The translations under genes were made by a program, and so were the position numbers. A stretch of 55,990 nucleotides of DNA from Bacillota bacterium (GTDB lineage: Bacteria; Bacillota; Clostridia; Christensenellales; Borkfalkiaceae): the NCBI GenBank assembly GCA_003343995.1, contig QAKE01000088.1, positions 1-55,990 of the forward strand, read 5' to 3'. This document shows positions 7,889 to 16,149 of this stretch, one piece after another; position 1 is the first letter of the stretch, and each line of letters opens with the position of its first letter. The notes beneath the pieces are model-generated. The model was not told where the DNA came from, ran no database searches, and was given only the letters and a program-made list of their open reading frames with translations.

Positions 7889-10800
7889 TTAATTCTGTCT
7901 ATTGATTATTCTCGCTGTATAGATCAGGGGATAACCGCCTTTGCTGCCACCTTTACTTGAATCATATATAAGCAACACCGTAAGGCTGTCACCTGCTCCC
8001 ATTGCCACGCTGTCCCAGTGGTCGTTGTCCCAATGTACCAAATTGGGGTATTCAGACGTATTCCATGGGTAAGTTCCATCACTACTCTTCTTGCTATTTC
8101 TTCCGTATATATCGAATTTTTTTGAATCAAGGTCTGAGATAACGGTAAATTCCACACAAAACTTTGTGCTTGTGCCTATTCCAAGTGCATCTCTGACCTC
8201 TGAGAGTTTTGGCAGAGTTATTCCTGAATTATCCACGCTGCTATAAATTACCCATCGGTTATTGTCTTTAAGATTGGAATAACCGTTATAAATTGTATTA
8301 GCGGAAGAAAGCGTAAACTTGCTGTACTTGTAGCCTTCTATCCATCCGTTCAGAGTACCGTTGCCATCGCCTAAAAAAGCATGGTTATACGTTCCGTTTT
8401 TGGCAGAAAGCAACATTGCGACATTCCGTCCCAAACCCCACCAATCGGACGTGTCTTCATTCTCAAATCTTGCTACGGCTCTCAACCCTGATGATGTCGG
8501 CAGTACGTTTCCTCCGATACCCGCAAAACATTTATGTGCGTCATTACGGAATATCACATACGCATCATTGTTAAACGGGGTGTTGGTAAGCCCGTTTCCA
8601 CTGACGCTGAACCCGGCTATTTTTGAATTTCCGGTAACAGTCAAATTTTCTGCAATAAGTTCGGTCACTTTAACCAATTTGGCAAGCAAAGCCGCCGTAA
8701 CTATAAGTTCTGCGTTAATCAATGTTGTGTTGATTTTGCCTCCTACAATAATGGTTTCATTCGCGGCGGCTTTCTCTGCCAAATCAGCGAAATTCGCGTA
8801 ACCCAAATCCTGTGCAATGGCGTTCTTTGCGCTCTCAACGGCGGCGTTGGCGGTGTTGAGAACCGAATCTGAATACCCCTTCAGCGTGTCTTGAATAGCT
8901 TTATTGGCGGCTTCTACGGCTGTGTTAAAGTCGGCATACGCACTGTTGAAAGTGGCATATTTGTTATCAACATTGTTTTTTTCGGTTACAGTGGTTCTAC
9001 CATCGGCGATAGCGGAATTGATTGCGCTGATAAGGTTTTCAATACTGCCCATAAGCGTAACCTTGGCATTCAGAAGCCCGGTTTTTGCCGTTCCCGTAAG
9101 ATAGGCGTTTGTGTACAGTTTGTTATACGCAGCTTCCACGGCGGCTTTCGTGTTGTTCACTGTGTTGATGTACTTCTCAATCGCTTTCGCTTCCGCTTCC
9201 GTAATAATGCCGTCAGCGAACGCACCGTCCACATAGTCGTTTAAATCTCCAACGGCGGTATTGGCGTTCTTTGCGCTCTCAACGGCGGCGTTGGCGGTGT
9301 TCTGAGCCTGAGTTATCAAACCGTTCACGGCTTCCCATTCATCAAGTTCATATAAGCCCGATGAACCTGATTTGAACTTTATTTGCCCGGATATGATACC
9401 TTTCAATAAATCAAAATAAGTGTTCCCGTCTGTGGAAACAATCTTGTCTGTCGTGATACGTCCCGGAAGGATTTCTGTAAAACCGTACAGAGTGACAAAA
9501 CTCCGTTCTTCATTATATTCAGAGTTCAGGACACCGACAAGAAGATGATAGAAGCCTGAAACACCCTCTAATTTGATTGCATTTTCAGACAGGGTGAAAA
9601 CACCTGTTTGTGCCGTCTTTGAGACTTTTGCATACAAATAATACTTCTTCTTACCGTCATCAAGCACTGCGCTTGTGTAGGCTGTCATATCCCAAAATTT
9701 ATATTCCGAAACCTTGTGCGATGCACTAACCGTATTGATACCGAGGGTCATGTGTTGTATGATACCCGCTGCCGCTGTCAGTTGTTTCGTCTCATTGTCA
9801 TAGACAATTCTGTGCGTAACCGGGACGGGGGTTGTCTTTGAGTTCACAAAACGGAATTGAAGACTTTCATCGCCTACAAGCATTGACATCGTTTGAACGG
9901 CAATCGGGTTGATTGAGTTCGTGAAATTGTCGAGCAATGCTTCTTCCAACATGCTGATTGTTTCCTTTGCGTCCCTGAACCGTCTTTTTGTGAATTGAAT
10001 AGCGTCACGGTGTAGGTCATCAACGATGACTTCCTCACTTTTCAGGTCATTCAATGTTGATGAAACACTGCCGCTTACCGTTGTGTTTGAAAGTTCAATC
10101 ACGGGGCTATGTGGTTTGTTGATATAATCTTTTATACCCGTTATACGCACGAGAACGCCATCTTTCTGAAACTGTTCGTCAGAGAAACGGATATATCCTC
10201 CGAGTTTGATGCGCCCCCCGATGTTTACCCAATCTTTTTTCGACCATATCCCGTCAAGTTCCCCCGTGAATGTGAATTTCAGGTCTTCATTATCAAACAA
10301 GCATTTTACAGCCGCCCGGAACATATCCCATGATGCGCCTGTTTTCGTGGCATTATCACAAATGTAAGCCGTGGGAAGCATACATTTGAATACGGCATAC
10401 TTATCGCCCGATTTAGGGGCGAATGTGGTATTTGGCATAGTTTGCCCGTCTATGTCTGCGGGAACAATCTCAAAACGGCGTGCCGCCTTTCCTTTAACGG
10501 CATTATGGTAATATTTAACCTCAAACTCCCGTCCGGCAAGCATACCCGTCTGAAAAACAACGGTCATAGTTTCCCCCTCTATCAAGCATTCTTCATAATT
10601 CAGTGAAGATGGGATTGACGTGTCAACAATGTCATAAAAGTTGTTTTTCTCATCAACAACTACAACCGTGTTGACCGTACCGACACGTTTCGGGTAAATC
10701 TCAGAACAGTCAAGACTATCTTCGGCGAGTGATGACAGTTGTTTGTCATCACGGCGTATTGAAAGCCCTGCTTCATCAACGACATAACGGCGGGCGTTCT

Positions 10801-11551
10801 TGGCTATGAAGCCGTCTTCATCTTCAAAATGTTCGCCGTCATAAGCGAGTGTTTGGTTCTTGGGAAGAAGAAGCTCGGAAGAACCGTATTTTGACGGGTC
10901 TATATTGTCCGTACCGCCTTGAACGAACAAAATTTCCGTTGGCGGGTTGTCTCCCGTATTTGAACGTCCGACACCCGGCTTGAACCCGTTGCCACATCCA
11001 TAAGACAGCGGGAGGGGGTTACTTTTGTTGTATTCAATCTTACGTAATGACACACGTTTTCCCGTAAACTCGTATTCTGTCTTGAACGTTGATGCCATGC
11101 GGGTTAGAGCGTCAATACAAAAATCATGGTCATAGGCAATCAGGGTTTCAACACCGTCAATACATTCGCCAACCGTCCATCCTTTGTCACGGCGGTTCAT
11201 ATTGTCAACAAACATTTGAAGATGTTCATGCGGCTTTGCAGTCAACGAAAATTTCAAACGTCCGTCAACCGGGTTTCTGAATTTCCAAACTTTTGCGTTT
11301 GCTTCGGGCGGGTCAAAAAGCACCGTGTATTCAAACAGTCTTTTATGTTTCATCTTGAAATTCTCCGGGCGTTTGAGCGTGAACGTTTCGCCTTGAAACT
11401 CACAGTAAGAGCCTACTGGGATTTCAACGTGTTCGGGGAGTGAATAGTACAATGTTAAACTATGGTCTCCCATGACAGCCCTATTGCGATAACTGTTATC
11501 ATCAACCTCGATTTCAAGAACCTTGTTTCCGGCATTATTGTAAATTATCAT
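7889..11551 (-). CDS. Tail-tip/tail-associated structural protein
   Basis: A 1220-residue protein. The first ~380 residues (MIIYNNAGNKVLEIEVDDNS, then TLYYSLPEHVEIPVGSYC and FEYTVLFD) look like the hub-like N-terminal part of siphovirus tail-tip proteins found in Bacteroidales phages. The middle is beta-rich, and residues about 740-930 hold Ala-rich heptad-like repeats with NTANAAVESAKNA occurring twice, probably a trimeric coiled coil. The C-terminal ~250 residues (LTVTGNSKIAGFSVSGNGLT onward) look like a fibre tip. It is the last tail gene before lysis and has its own upstream operator. Host-receptor contact is likely but not shown. Confidence 0.8.
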   Translation of the reverse strand: MIIYNNAGNKVLEIEVDDNSYRNRAVMGDHSLTLYYSLPEHVEIPVGSYCEFQGETFTLKRPENFKMKHKRLFEYTVLFDPPEANAKVWKFRNPVDGRLKFSLTAKPHEHLQMFVDNMNRRDKGWTVGECIDGVETLIAYDHDFCIDALTRMASTFKTEYEFTGKRVSLRKIEYNKSNPLPLSYGCGNGFKPGVGRSNTGDNPPTEILFVQGGTDNIDPSKYGSSELLLPKNQTLAYDGEHFEDEDGFIAKNARRYVVDEAGLSIRRDDKQLSSLAEDSLDCSEIYPKRVGTVNTVVVVDEKNNFYDIVDTSIPSSLNYEECLIEGETMTVVFQTGMLAGREFEVKYYHNAVKGKAARRFEIVPADIDGQTMPNTTFAPKSGDKYAVFKCMLPTAYICDNATKTGASWDMFRAAVKCLFDNEDLKFTFTGELDGIWSKKDWVNIGGRIKLGGYIRFSDEQFQKDGVLVRITGIKDYINKPHSPVIELSNTTVSGSVSSTLNDLKSEEVIVDDLHRDAIQFTKRRFRDAKETISMLEEALLDNFTNSINPIAVQTMSMLVGDESLQFRFVNSKTTPVPVTHRIVYDNETKQLTAAAGIIQHMTLGINTVSASHKVSEYKFWDMTAYTSAVLDDGKKKYYLYAKVSKTAQTGVFTLSENAIKLEGVSGFYHLLVGVLNSEYNEERSFVTLYGFTEILPGRITTDKIVSTDGNTYFDLLKGIISGQIKFKSGSSGLYELDEWEAVNGLITQAQNTANAAVESAKNANTAVGDLNDYVDGAFADGIITEAEAKAIEKYINTVNNTKAAVEAAYNKLYTNAYLTGTAKTGLLNAKVTLMGSIENLISAINSAIADGRTTVTEKNNVDNKYATFNSAYADFNTAVEAANKAIQDTLKGYSDSVLNTANAAVESAKNAIAQDLGYANFADLAEKAAANETIIVGGKINTTLINAELIVTAALLAKLVKVTELIAENLTVTGNSKIAGFSVSGNGLTNTPFNNDAYVIFRNDAHKCFAGIGGNVLPTSSGLRAVARFENEDTSDWWGLGRNVAMLLSAKNGTYNHAFLGDGNGTLNGWIEGYKYSKFTLSSANTIYNGYSNLKDNNRWVIYSSVDNSGITLPKLSEVRDALGIGTSTKFCVEFTVISDLDSKKFDIYGRNSKKSSDGTYPWNTSEYPNLVHWDNDHWDSVAMGAGDSLTVLLIYDSSKGGSKGGYPLIYTARIINRQN

Positions 11552-11616
11552 ACTACTAAACTTTGAGTTATTTTTTCCGAATTTCCCCGTGGTTAAACTT
11601 TCTTTTTAAAATGGTA

Positions 11617-11634
11617 TGATTATATTGTAATCAC
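11617..11634 (-). promoter_or_regulatory. Prophage operator upstream of the tail-tip gene
   Basis: The palindrome TGATTA-TATTG-TAATCA followed by CACTTTTTA matches the operator seen at seven other sites. It lies 66 bp upstream of the ATG at 11551. No clear -7 box was found beside this copy. Confidence 0.6.
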
Positions 11635-11685
11635 TTTTTAAGCGTTCTACGGGGCTAAAAAAAGGCTTTTTCAAGAATAACCATT

Positions 11686-11725
11686 CTTCCCGTCACATTT
11701 TATGTTTGAATAACGTGACGGGAAG
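11686..11725 (-). terminator. Terminator after the DGR operon
   Basis: A perfect 11-bp stem (CTTCCCGTCAC/GTGACGGGAAG) with an 18-nt loop lies 13 bp downstream of the gene ending at 11739. About 20 nt further on the minus strand is AAAAAGCCTTTTTTT. This separates DGR transcription from the tail-tip gene. Confidence 0.7.
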
Positions 11726-11738
11726 CGGTTTTTACAAG

Positions 11739-12152
11739 TTACAGAATACCGTATTCAAGGCAGTCTGCATCCACTTGCGCTTTCAGGGTAGCACGTTCGG
11801 ATAGATAGGCTTTGTATGCCTCAATCTTTGCCTTGGCTTCCTCGCTTGATTTCGCCCCTCCAATCATACCGAGGTTCGCTGCGTTGAACTCATTCACAAG
11901 TTTTTGTTCCCGGTTGTTGTCCCACTTCTCCGTGATAACTGTTTCAGTTATCTTGTTTGAAGAAAGCGGAGCCCACACGGTAGCTTCTTCACATTTCCAT
12001 TGTTCCTGAACCGGGGCTTCATCGTCAGAAGCGAGTTCGCTTGGTTCAACGGTGGCGGGTTTTTCAACTTTCTGAATGTTGAAGCGGTAAACGTAACTTC
12101 CGTTTCCGACTGCCTCCAATTTGGCAGGCTGATTGTCATAAAATGCTATCAT
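11739..12152 (-). CDS. Possible tail-fibre assembly protein
   Basis: A 137-residue soluble acidic protein I do not recognise firmly. Its N-terminal half is beta-like (MIAFYDNQPAKLEAVGNGSY), followed by a Glu/Pro-rich linker and a C-terminal helical part (AKAKIEAYKAYLSERATLKA). Size, layout and place near tail-fibre genes resemble small tail-fibre chaperones. Its start overlaps the end of the reverse transcriptase by 17 bp, and a strong terminator follows it, so it is the last gene of the DGR transcript. A role in folding the variable protein is conceivable but inferred. Confidence 0.55.
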   Translation of the reverse strand: MIAFYDNQPAKLEAVGNGSYVYRFNIQKVEKPATVEPSELASDDEAPVQEQWKCEEATVWAPLSSNKITETVITEKWDNNREQKLVNEFNAANLGMIGGAKSSEEAKAKIEAYKAYLSERATLKAQVDADCLEYGIL

Positions 12153-13161
12153 AATAACACGGTTTAATGATTGTTTTTAATAAATGTTTACTATCACTAT
12201 GTTTTGCCCAACCGAGCCACGGGGCAACAGCTTGTTTATAAGCCTTTGCGTCAAGCAATGGGGTACGTCGGTTTAGCCGTGAAACGGTATGGCAGAAATT
12301 CTTCTTTATACTCTTTCTGATAAGTTTTTGATTACGGTAGAACTTGTAACCGACATAATCAAGCGCACGCCCGTGTTTGTCATAACGGTTGGCTGCTATT
12401 GGGAATATCTGATAGTTTCCTTTGATTTTCAGTTTTAGTTCATCTTCAATCATTTTTCTTATCTCTTTGAACGCTTCCCGCAGTTGTTCTTTTGATGAAG
12501 AGAAAAACGTGATGTCATCAGCGTATTCGGCTGCGTCAAGTTTCAATACTTCGTTCACACGGTGCATGAAATAGCACAAGAACAGGTTGGCGAGATATTG
12601 TGAAAGATAGTTCCCGATAGGAAGCCCCTCTGCGCTGTCAATAATTTCATCAAGAAGCCACAGTAGGTCTTTGTCTTTTATCTTCCGGCGTACAATTTTT
12701 TTTAAGACTTCATGGTTAATGGAGGGATAATATTTGGTTATATCAATTTTAAGACAGTATAATGGCTTGCCTTTGTACTTCTCAATGATTTTATCTATAT
12801 GCCGGGCACACCCCTCTATCCCACGTCCCTTGACACATGAAAAAGTATTGTGCGTGAAAGTCCTGACCCAAATCGGTTCAAGAACATTCATGACGGCATG
12901 ATGTACTATTCTGTCAGGATAGTACGGAAGACGGAAAATAAGCCTCTCCTTGGGTTCAAAAATCGTGAAGACATCATAAGGGGAGGTTTTGAACGTCTTT
13001 GTCAGCAATGCTTCATGAAGAGCAAGAATATTTGCTTCACGATTTTTGTCGTGAACTTTAACTCCGTATGTGTTTGTTTTGCCTTTGCGTGCTTTTTCGT
13101 CAGCTTCACGCAAATTTTCCACGGAGATTACTTTATTGTATAAATTACCTATTCTTTTCAT
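12136..13161 (-). CDS. DGR reverse transcriptase
   Basis: A 341-residue reverse transcriptase that copies the template repeat into mutagenised cDNA. It carries KIDITKYYPSI (138-148), the DGR-specific motif-4 signature IGNYLSQ (182-188; IGxxxSQ rather than the QGxxxSP of group II intron RTs), the catalytic YADD (213-216), and YVGYKF (269-274). No maturase, endonuclease or protease domain follows. The template repeat lies 150-266 bp upstream, with the accessory gene and variable tail protein beyond it, the classic order target-accessory-TR-RT. Confidence is high from the motif set plus the demonstrable TR/VR pairs. Confidence 0.96.
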   Translation of the reverse strand: MKRIGNLYNKVISVENLREADEKARKGKTNTYGVKVHDKNREANILALHEALLTKTFKTSPYDVFTIFEPKERLIFRLPYYPDRIVHHAVMNVLEPIWVRTFTHNTFSCVKGRGIEGCARHIDKIIEKYKGKPLYCLKIDITKYYPSINHEVLKKIVRRKIKDKDLLWLLDEIIDSAEGLPIGNYLSQYLANLFLCYFMHRVNEVLKLDAAEYADDITFFSSSKEQLREAFKEIRKMIEDELKLKIKGNYQIFPIAANRYDKHGRALDYVGYKFYRNQKLIRKSIKKNFCHTVSRLNRRTPLLDAKAYKQAVAPWLGWAKHSDSKHLLKTIIKPCYYDSIL

Positions 13162-13310
13162 CTTTTTGCTTTACTTTTCTTATTCAGAGTCTTCGGTAGA
13201 CCATACAACAGGCGTTCCTACCAACACTTTTAGGAGGTTTGCTTGAAATCTTTTGCCAAGTGGCAAGGCTGTCATTCTTTTATATTGTTTCATATTGTCA
13301 AAACCAATTT

Positions 13311-13427
13311 TAAAGCATAGGTGAGAACCGATATTCGCATTCGTATTCGAGGGGGTGTTATTCGAATTCGCATAAGCGAGACCTGCATTCGCACTGTTAT
13401 TCGCGTTACCGCTGAACAGGACACCAC
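13311..13427 (-). repeat. DGR template repeat (TR)
   Basis: About 117 nt of non-coding template between the accessory gene and the reverse transcriptase. Aligned with the variable region at 13925-14041 (offset 614) it shows 19 differences, and with 49559-49634 (offset 36246) 15 differences. Each one falls on a plus-strand T, which is an adenine of the template transcript. Two differences near the low-coordinate end (13318 and 13322) are the same in both variable regions and so look like the fixed initiation-site difference rather than mutagenesis. The rest of the gene-free interval 13162-13468 shows nothing else clear. Confidence 0.95.
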
Positions 13428-13468
13428 AAGAATGACCCACCTTTTTATTTTGTTATTTCATTGTTTTC

Positions 13469-13837
13469 TTATTCAAAATAATATCTGTTACCGTTACCCC
13501 TCAAAGTAACTTTTCGGGGAAACTTATTCATTTCTTTGATTTTCTTCAAAACATAAAGAATGTCGGATGAACCAGTGAAAAATTTCTTGGCATCTGATTC
13601 CAAACTGTCTTTTGATGGCTTGATTTTTACAAGCGTCTGACCTTTTACTCCTTTAGCCTTGCTGAATCTTGTCGGAACTTCTTCAATGAAATCAACCACC
13701 CAAAACGTGGTGTTTACGAGTTTTGATTGTGTCGTTTCATCACAATTGAAACTCCTGCTGTTTTCATCTCTCGGGATATTCAGGAAAGCGAGGCTTCCGT
13801 CATCTTCTTTTGGTATGTTGTTCATTTCTTCAATCAT
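13469..13837 (-). CDS. Probable DGR accessory protein (not an obvious Avd)
   Basis: A 122-residue protein lying between the variable tail gene and the template repeat, the slot normally taken by Avd. It does not look like the all-helical, very basic Avd bundle. After an acidic N-terminus it reads NTTFWVVDFIEEVPTRFSKA, KGQTLVKIKPSK, FFTGSSDILYVLKKI and FPRKVTLRGNGNRYYFE, a pattern of beta strands around one helix with a basic end, compatible with a small nucleic-acid-binding OB-type fold. The function is inferred from position only. It could alternatively be an unrelated tail-region gene. Confidence 0.6.
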   Translation of the reverse strand: MIEEMNNIPKEDDGSLAFLNIPRDENSRSFNCDETTQSKLVNTTFWVVDFIEEVPTRFSKAKGVKGQTLVKIKPSKDSLESDAKKFFTGSSDILYVLKKIKEMNKFPRKVTLRGNGNRYYFE

Positions 13838-13861
13838 CGTTTTATACTGTTATTATTTGAA

Positions 13862-13884
13862 CCCTGCCCCACAAAGAGGCAGGG
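13862..13884 (-). terminator. Hairpin after the variable tail gene
   Basis: A perfect 7-bp stem CCCTGCC/GGCAGGG with a 9-nt loop lies 24 bp beyond the target-gene stop and 25 bp before the accessory gene. On the minus strand it is followed only by TTCAAATAATAA, so it may attenuate rather than end transcription. Confidence 0.4.
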
Positions 13885-13901
13885 AAAAGGTTATCACTCA
13901 A

Positions 13902-13914
13902 AGCGTGTTACGCT
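13902..13914. other. DGR-type hairpin beside VR1
   Basis: A 5-bp stem AGCGT/ACGCT with loop GTT overlaps the stop codon of the variable gene, 10 bp beyond VR1. Hairpin or cruciform structures just past the variable region help retrohoming in characterised DGRs. A similar hairpin lies beside VR2. Confidence 0.5.
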
Positions 13915-15344
13915 GACGTGGGTATAAAGCAAAGGCGAGAACCGACATTCGCAGGCGCAGTCGAGGGGGCGTGAAGCGAATGCGCATAAGCGAGACCCGC
14001 ATCCGCACCGTTAGCCGCGTGACCGCCGAACAGGACACCACGTAACACTTCGCCTGAACTTGGTATGTTGGTATAGTGGTAATCACAGAAATAAGTCGTA
14101 GAACCGCCTCCGACAACATCAGGGATGATTTCGCCTCCCTCTCCGAAAATGACTGACTTCACATAAGCCTCCGTGCGGGCTTCATTGCCGACATGGGAAT
14201 AACCCGTATAATTGCTGTCATTGAACTTCTCGGGGTCATCTGTGACGAAAACCTTACTCAGCCCTCCTGCGGCGGCTGACTGTATTTGAATGTTGATACC
14301 GTCCGTCCACTGCCAAATATGCCCAAACGGGTTTTCAATACCACGATAACGGCACACTTTGACTTTCTTTGAAGAAGCGTCATATTCAGCGGGCATGGTG
14401 TATTCTTTTTCGCCTGTTCTGTTACCGAGTTCATCTGTATAGCCACAAGGGATAAAAGGATAATAACCGTTGAACGTGTTCCATTTGCCGCTGTCAAGTG
14501 TTGTAACCCCGTCTCCGAGACCGCCTTGTGCGTAGCCGTTGCTGTCTTTTGCGGCGTTGTACGCCTTTTGTGAGTTGAGTGTGGCGTATTCAACGGCAAA
14601 CAGCCAATAAATGTCTTTCTGAATGTCGTATGTCATACAGTTCCATTCTTTTGTTGACAGCTTTCTTTTCCGGGCGTAGGCACGGAAGTTGGTACGTGAA
14701 ATAGACGTTGCTGGTCTTCCAAGTACGGAACGGTATGTGTTGTCCCAATCTGACTGATTGCCACCGCCCCTGTAATCCGCACCGTCATTCACAACTGAAC
14801 ATAGTTTGGTTGTTGAACGCTGTACGGAAGCCTCATAAGCCGAAACGTATTTCTTCTTCACTTGATGATAGCCGGGCAGAGGGTATTCAGAGAACTTCAC
14901 ACGGCGTTTGTTACCCTCTGTTTCAAACTTGCGATAATACATCGGAAGTTCAACCATGACTTGCCCACGTGAGCCGTCACGGGTCTGACCCGTCCAATCC
15001 GATGGGTTGAGATATTCAACCACGTTCCCGTTGTCATCAAGAAGACAGCCTTTCATGCGGTTGTGTACGGGCAGGGATTTATGAAGTGACATATTACCGA
15101 TACGGGTAACGTCAGGGGATGATACCGTGACATCATATTCAATGCCGTACATACAGTTTTCTTCCATGTAGGGCAACATGGCTGCGAGAGCCGCTTTCTT
15201 GCTTTCCCCGTCTTCCAATACTTCACATAACAGTTTGAACGGGTTGTTGCCTGAAACGTCAGGCAGGTCACTCAATCGTTTTCCGTTTGTGAACGCTTCA
15301 ATGATTTCCCTTACTTTGTTTTCTTCATCTGTTGATAGTGCCAT
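13908..15344 (-). CDS. DGR variable protein 1: tail receptor-binding candidate
   Basis: A 478-residue protein whose C-terminus carries VR1 (about residues 435-473), ending in PANVGSRLCF five residues before the C-terminal end. The C-terminal ~250 residues, with WLFAVEYATLNSQKAYN, CRYRGIENPFGHIWQWTDGI and the GSRLCF end, fit the C-type-lectin/FGE-like fold of DGR targets, which tolerates variation on its ligand surface. It lies among tail-fibre genes and is presumably displayed at the tail tip. In the template frame the mutable codons are mainly AAC/AAT, which allow wide replacement without stops. Confidence 0.92.
   Translation of the reverse strand: MALSTDEENKVREIIEAFTNGKRLSDLPDVSGNNPFKLLCEVLEDGESKKAALAAMLPYMEENCMYGIEYDVTVSSPDVTRIGNMSLHKSLPVHNRMKGCLLDDNGNVVEYLNPSDWTGQTRDGSRGQVMVELPMYYRKFETEGNKRRVKFSEYPLPGYHQVKKKYVSAYEASVQRSTTKLCSVVNDGADYRGGGNQSDWDNTYRSVLGRPATSISRTNFRAYARKRKLSTKEWNCMTYDIQKDIYWLFAVEYATLNSQKAYNAAKDSNGYAQGGLGDGVTTLDSGKWNTFNGYYPFIPCGYTDELGNRTGEKEYTMPAEYDASSKKVKVCRYRGIENPFGHIWQWTDGINIQIQSAAAGGLSKVFVTDDPEKFNDSNYTGYSHVGNEARTEAYVKSVIFGEGGEIIPDVVGGGSTTYFCDYHYTNIPSSGEVLRGVLFGGHAANGADAGLAYAHSLHAPSTAPANVGSRLCFIPTSA
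13925..14041 (-). repeat. DGR variable region VR1
   Basis: It is 117 nt long and aligns without gaps to the template at 13311-13427. All 19 mismatches are at template adenines (T on the plus strand); no other base of the template differs. Homology stops sharply at 14041/13427. Confidence 0.95.
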
Positions 15345-15376
15345 AATTTAAAAGTTTTATTTGTTGAAAAATTATT

Positions 15377-16132
15377 TTAATTGAACCTGAATTTGCCATT
15401 TGCGGTTAGGCGCAAAGTTGATTTCGTGCAAAGCCTGACAGACTGCGGAACGACTTCAATATCAATGGTTCGATAAATGCTTGTGTTTTCTGTCGGAATG
15501 ACGTGTATTTTGCTTATGCCGACACTGTTCACGGTCAGAAAACCGTCAGGGGCAACGGAAACCGCTTTGTCATCGCCCAAGAAAAGGACATTGTTACCCG
15601 TTCCCGCCGGGGATAGGGTAGCTATTACTCTCAGAATGTCTTTGTTCCCTTTTGTTATTTTTTTAGGAAACTCTAATGTCATTCCCGTTGGCTGTTTACG
15701 GTCTTTAGCCGTGATTGTCTGTTCCAATTCTTCCAAACGAGCGAGGGCGGCGTTCATTTCAGCCACACTTTCCGTTGCTTCTGCCGCCGCTTCTCCTGCG
15801 GCTGACGCTTGTTGTTGAGCGTTTGTGGCAGCGGTATTGGCTTGCGTTATTGCGGCATTCACACGCCCAGCCGCCGTATCTGCCGCCACAGCTTTTTCGT
15901 TTGCCAATGCAGCCGCATCATTGGCTTTTTTTGCGGCTTCTGTGGCTTTTGTGCCCCGTGCGAGGCATTTCCACCAAGCGGTTTCAGTGACGGCGTGTCC
16001 CTTGTTATTGTCTTGTAACGACAAATAGGAACTGTCTTCCGTGTCAACAAAGTCAAACCGCTTGTAAGTTTTTCCGGCGTTATAAGAACCTGCGTCCGTA
16101 AACGCCACTTTTCCTAAAGGTATCTTTGTCAT
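15377..16132 (-). CDS. Tail-fibre-like protein with coiled coil and Ig-like domain
   Basis: A 251-residue protein. Residues 1-60 (IPLGKVAFTDAGSYNAGKTY, TAWWKCLARGTK) resemble a carbohydrate-binding-like phage appendage domain. Residues about 60-120 are Ala-rich heptads (KKANDAAALANEKAVAADTA), a coiled coil. The C-terminal ~100 residues resemble a BIG2/Ig-like domain (VSVAPDGFLTVNSVGISKIH). It lies 32 bp downstream of the variable tail protein stop-to-start order and probably forms part of the same fibre or baseplate. Exact partner is unknown. Confidence 0.75.
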   Translation of the reverse strand: MTKIPLGKVAFTDAGSYNAGKTYKRFDFVDTEDSSYLSLQDNNKGHAVTETAWWKCLARGTKATEAAKKANDAAALANEKAVAADTAAGRVNAAITQANTAATNAQQQASAAGEAAAEATESVAEMNAALARLEELEQTITAKDRKQPTGMTLEFPKKITKGNKDILRVIATLSPAGTGNNVLFLGDDKAVSVAPDGFLTVNSVGISKIHVIPTENTSIYRTIDIEVVPQSVRLCTKSTLRLTANGKFRFN

Positions 16133-16149
16133 ATTCGTGTAACTTTAAG

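Noticed and set aside
12136..13161. Group II intron or retron reverse transcriptase
   Set aside because: It lacks a maturase or intron domains and has the IGxxxSQ signature, with demonstrable template and variable repeats.
13180..13440. Reading frame across the template repeat
   Set aside because: It is the template region read through; its Asn-rich part is the template itself and the rest matches nothing. It lies in the non-coding interval expected of a DGR.
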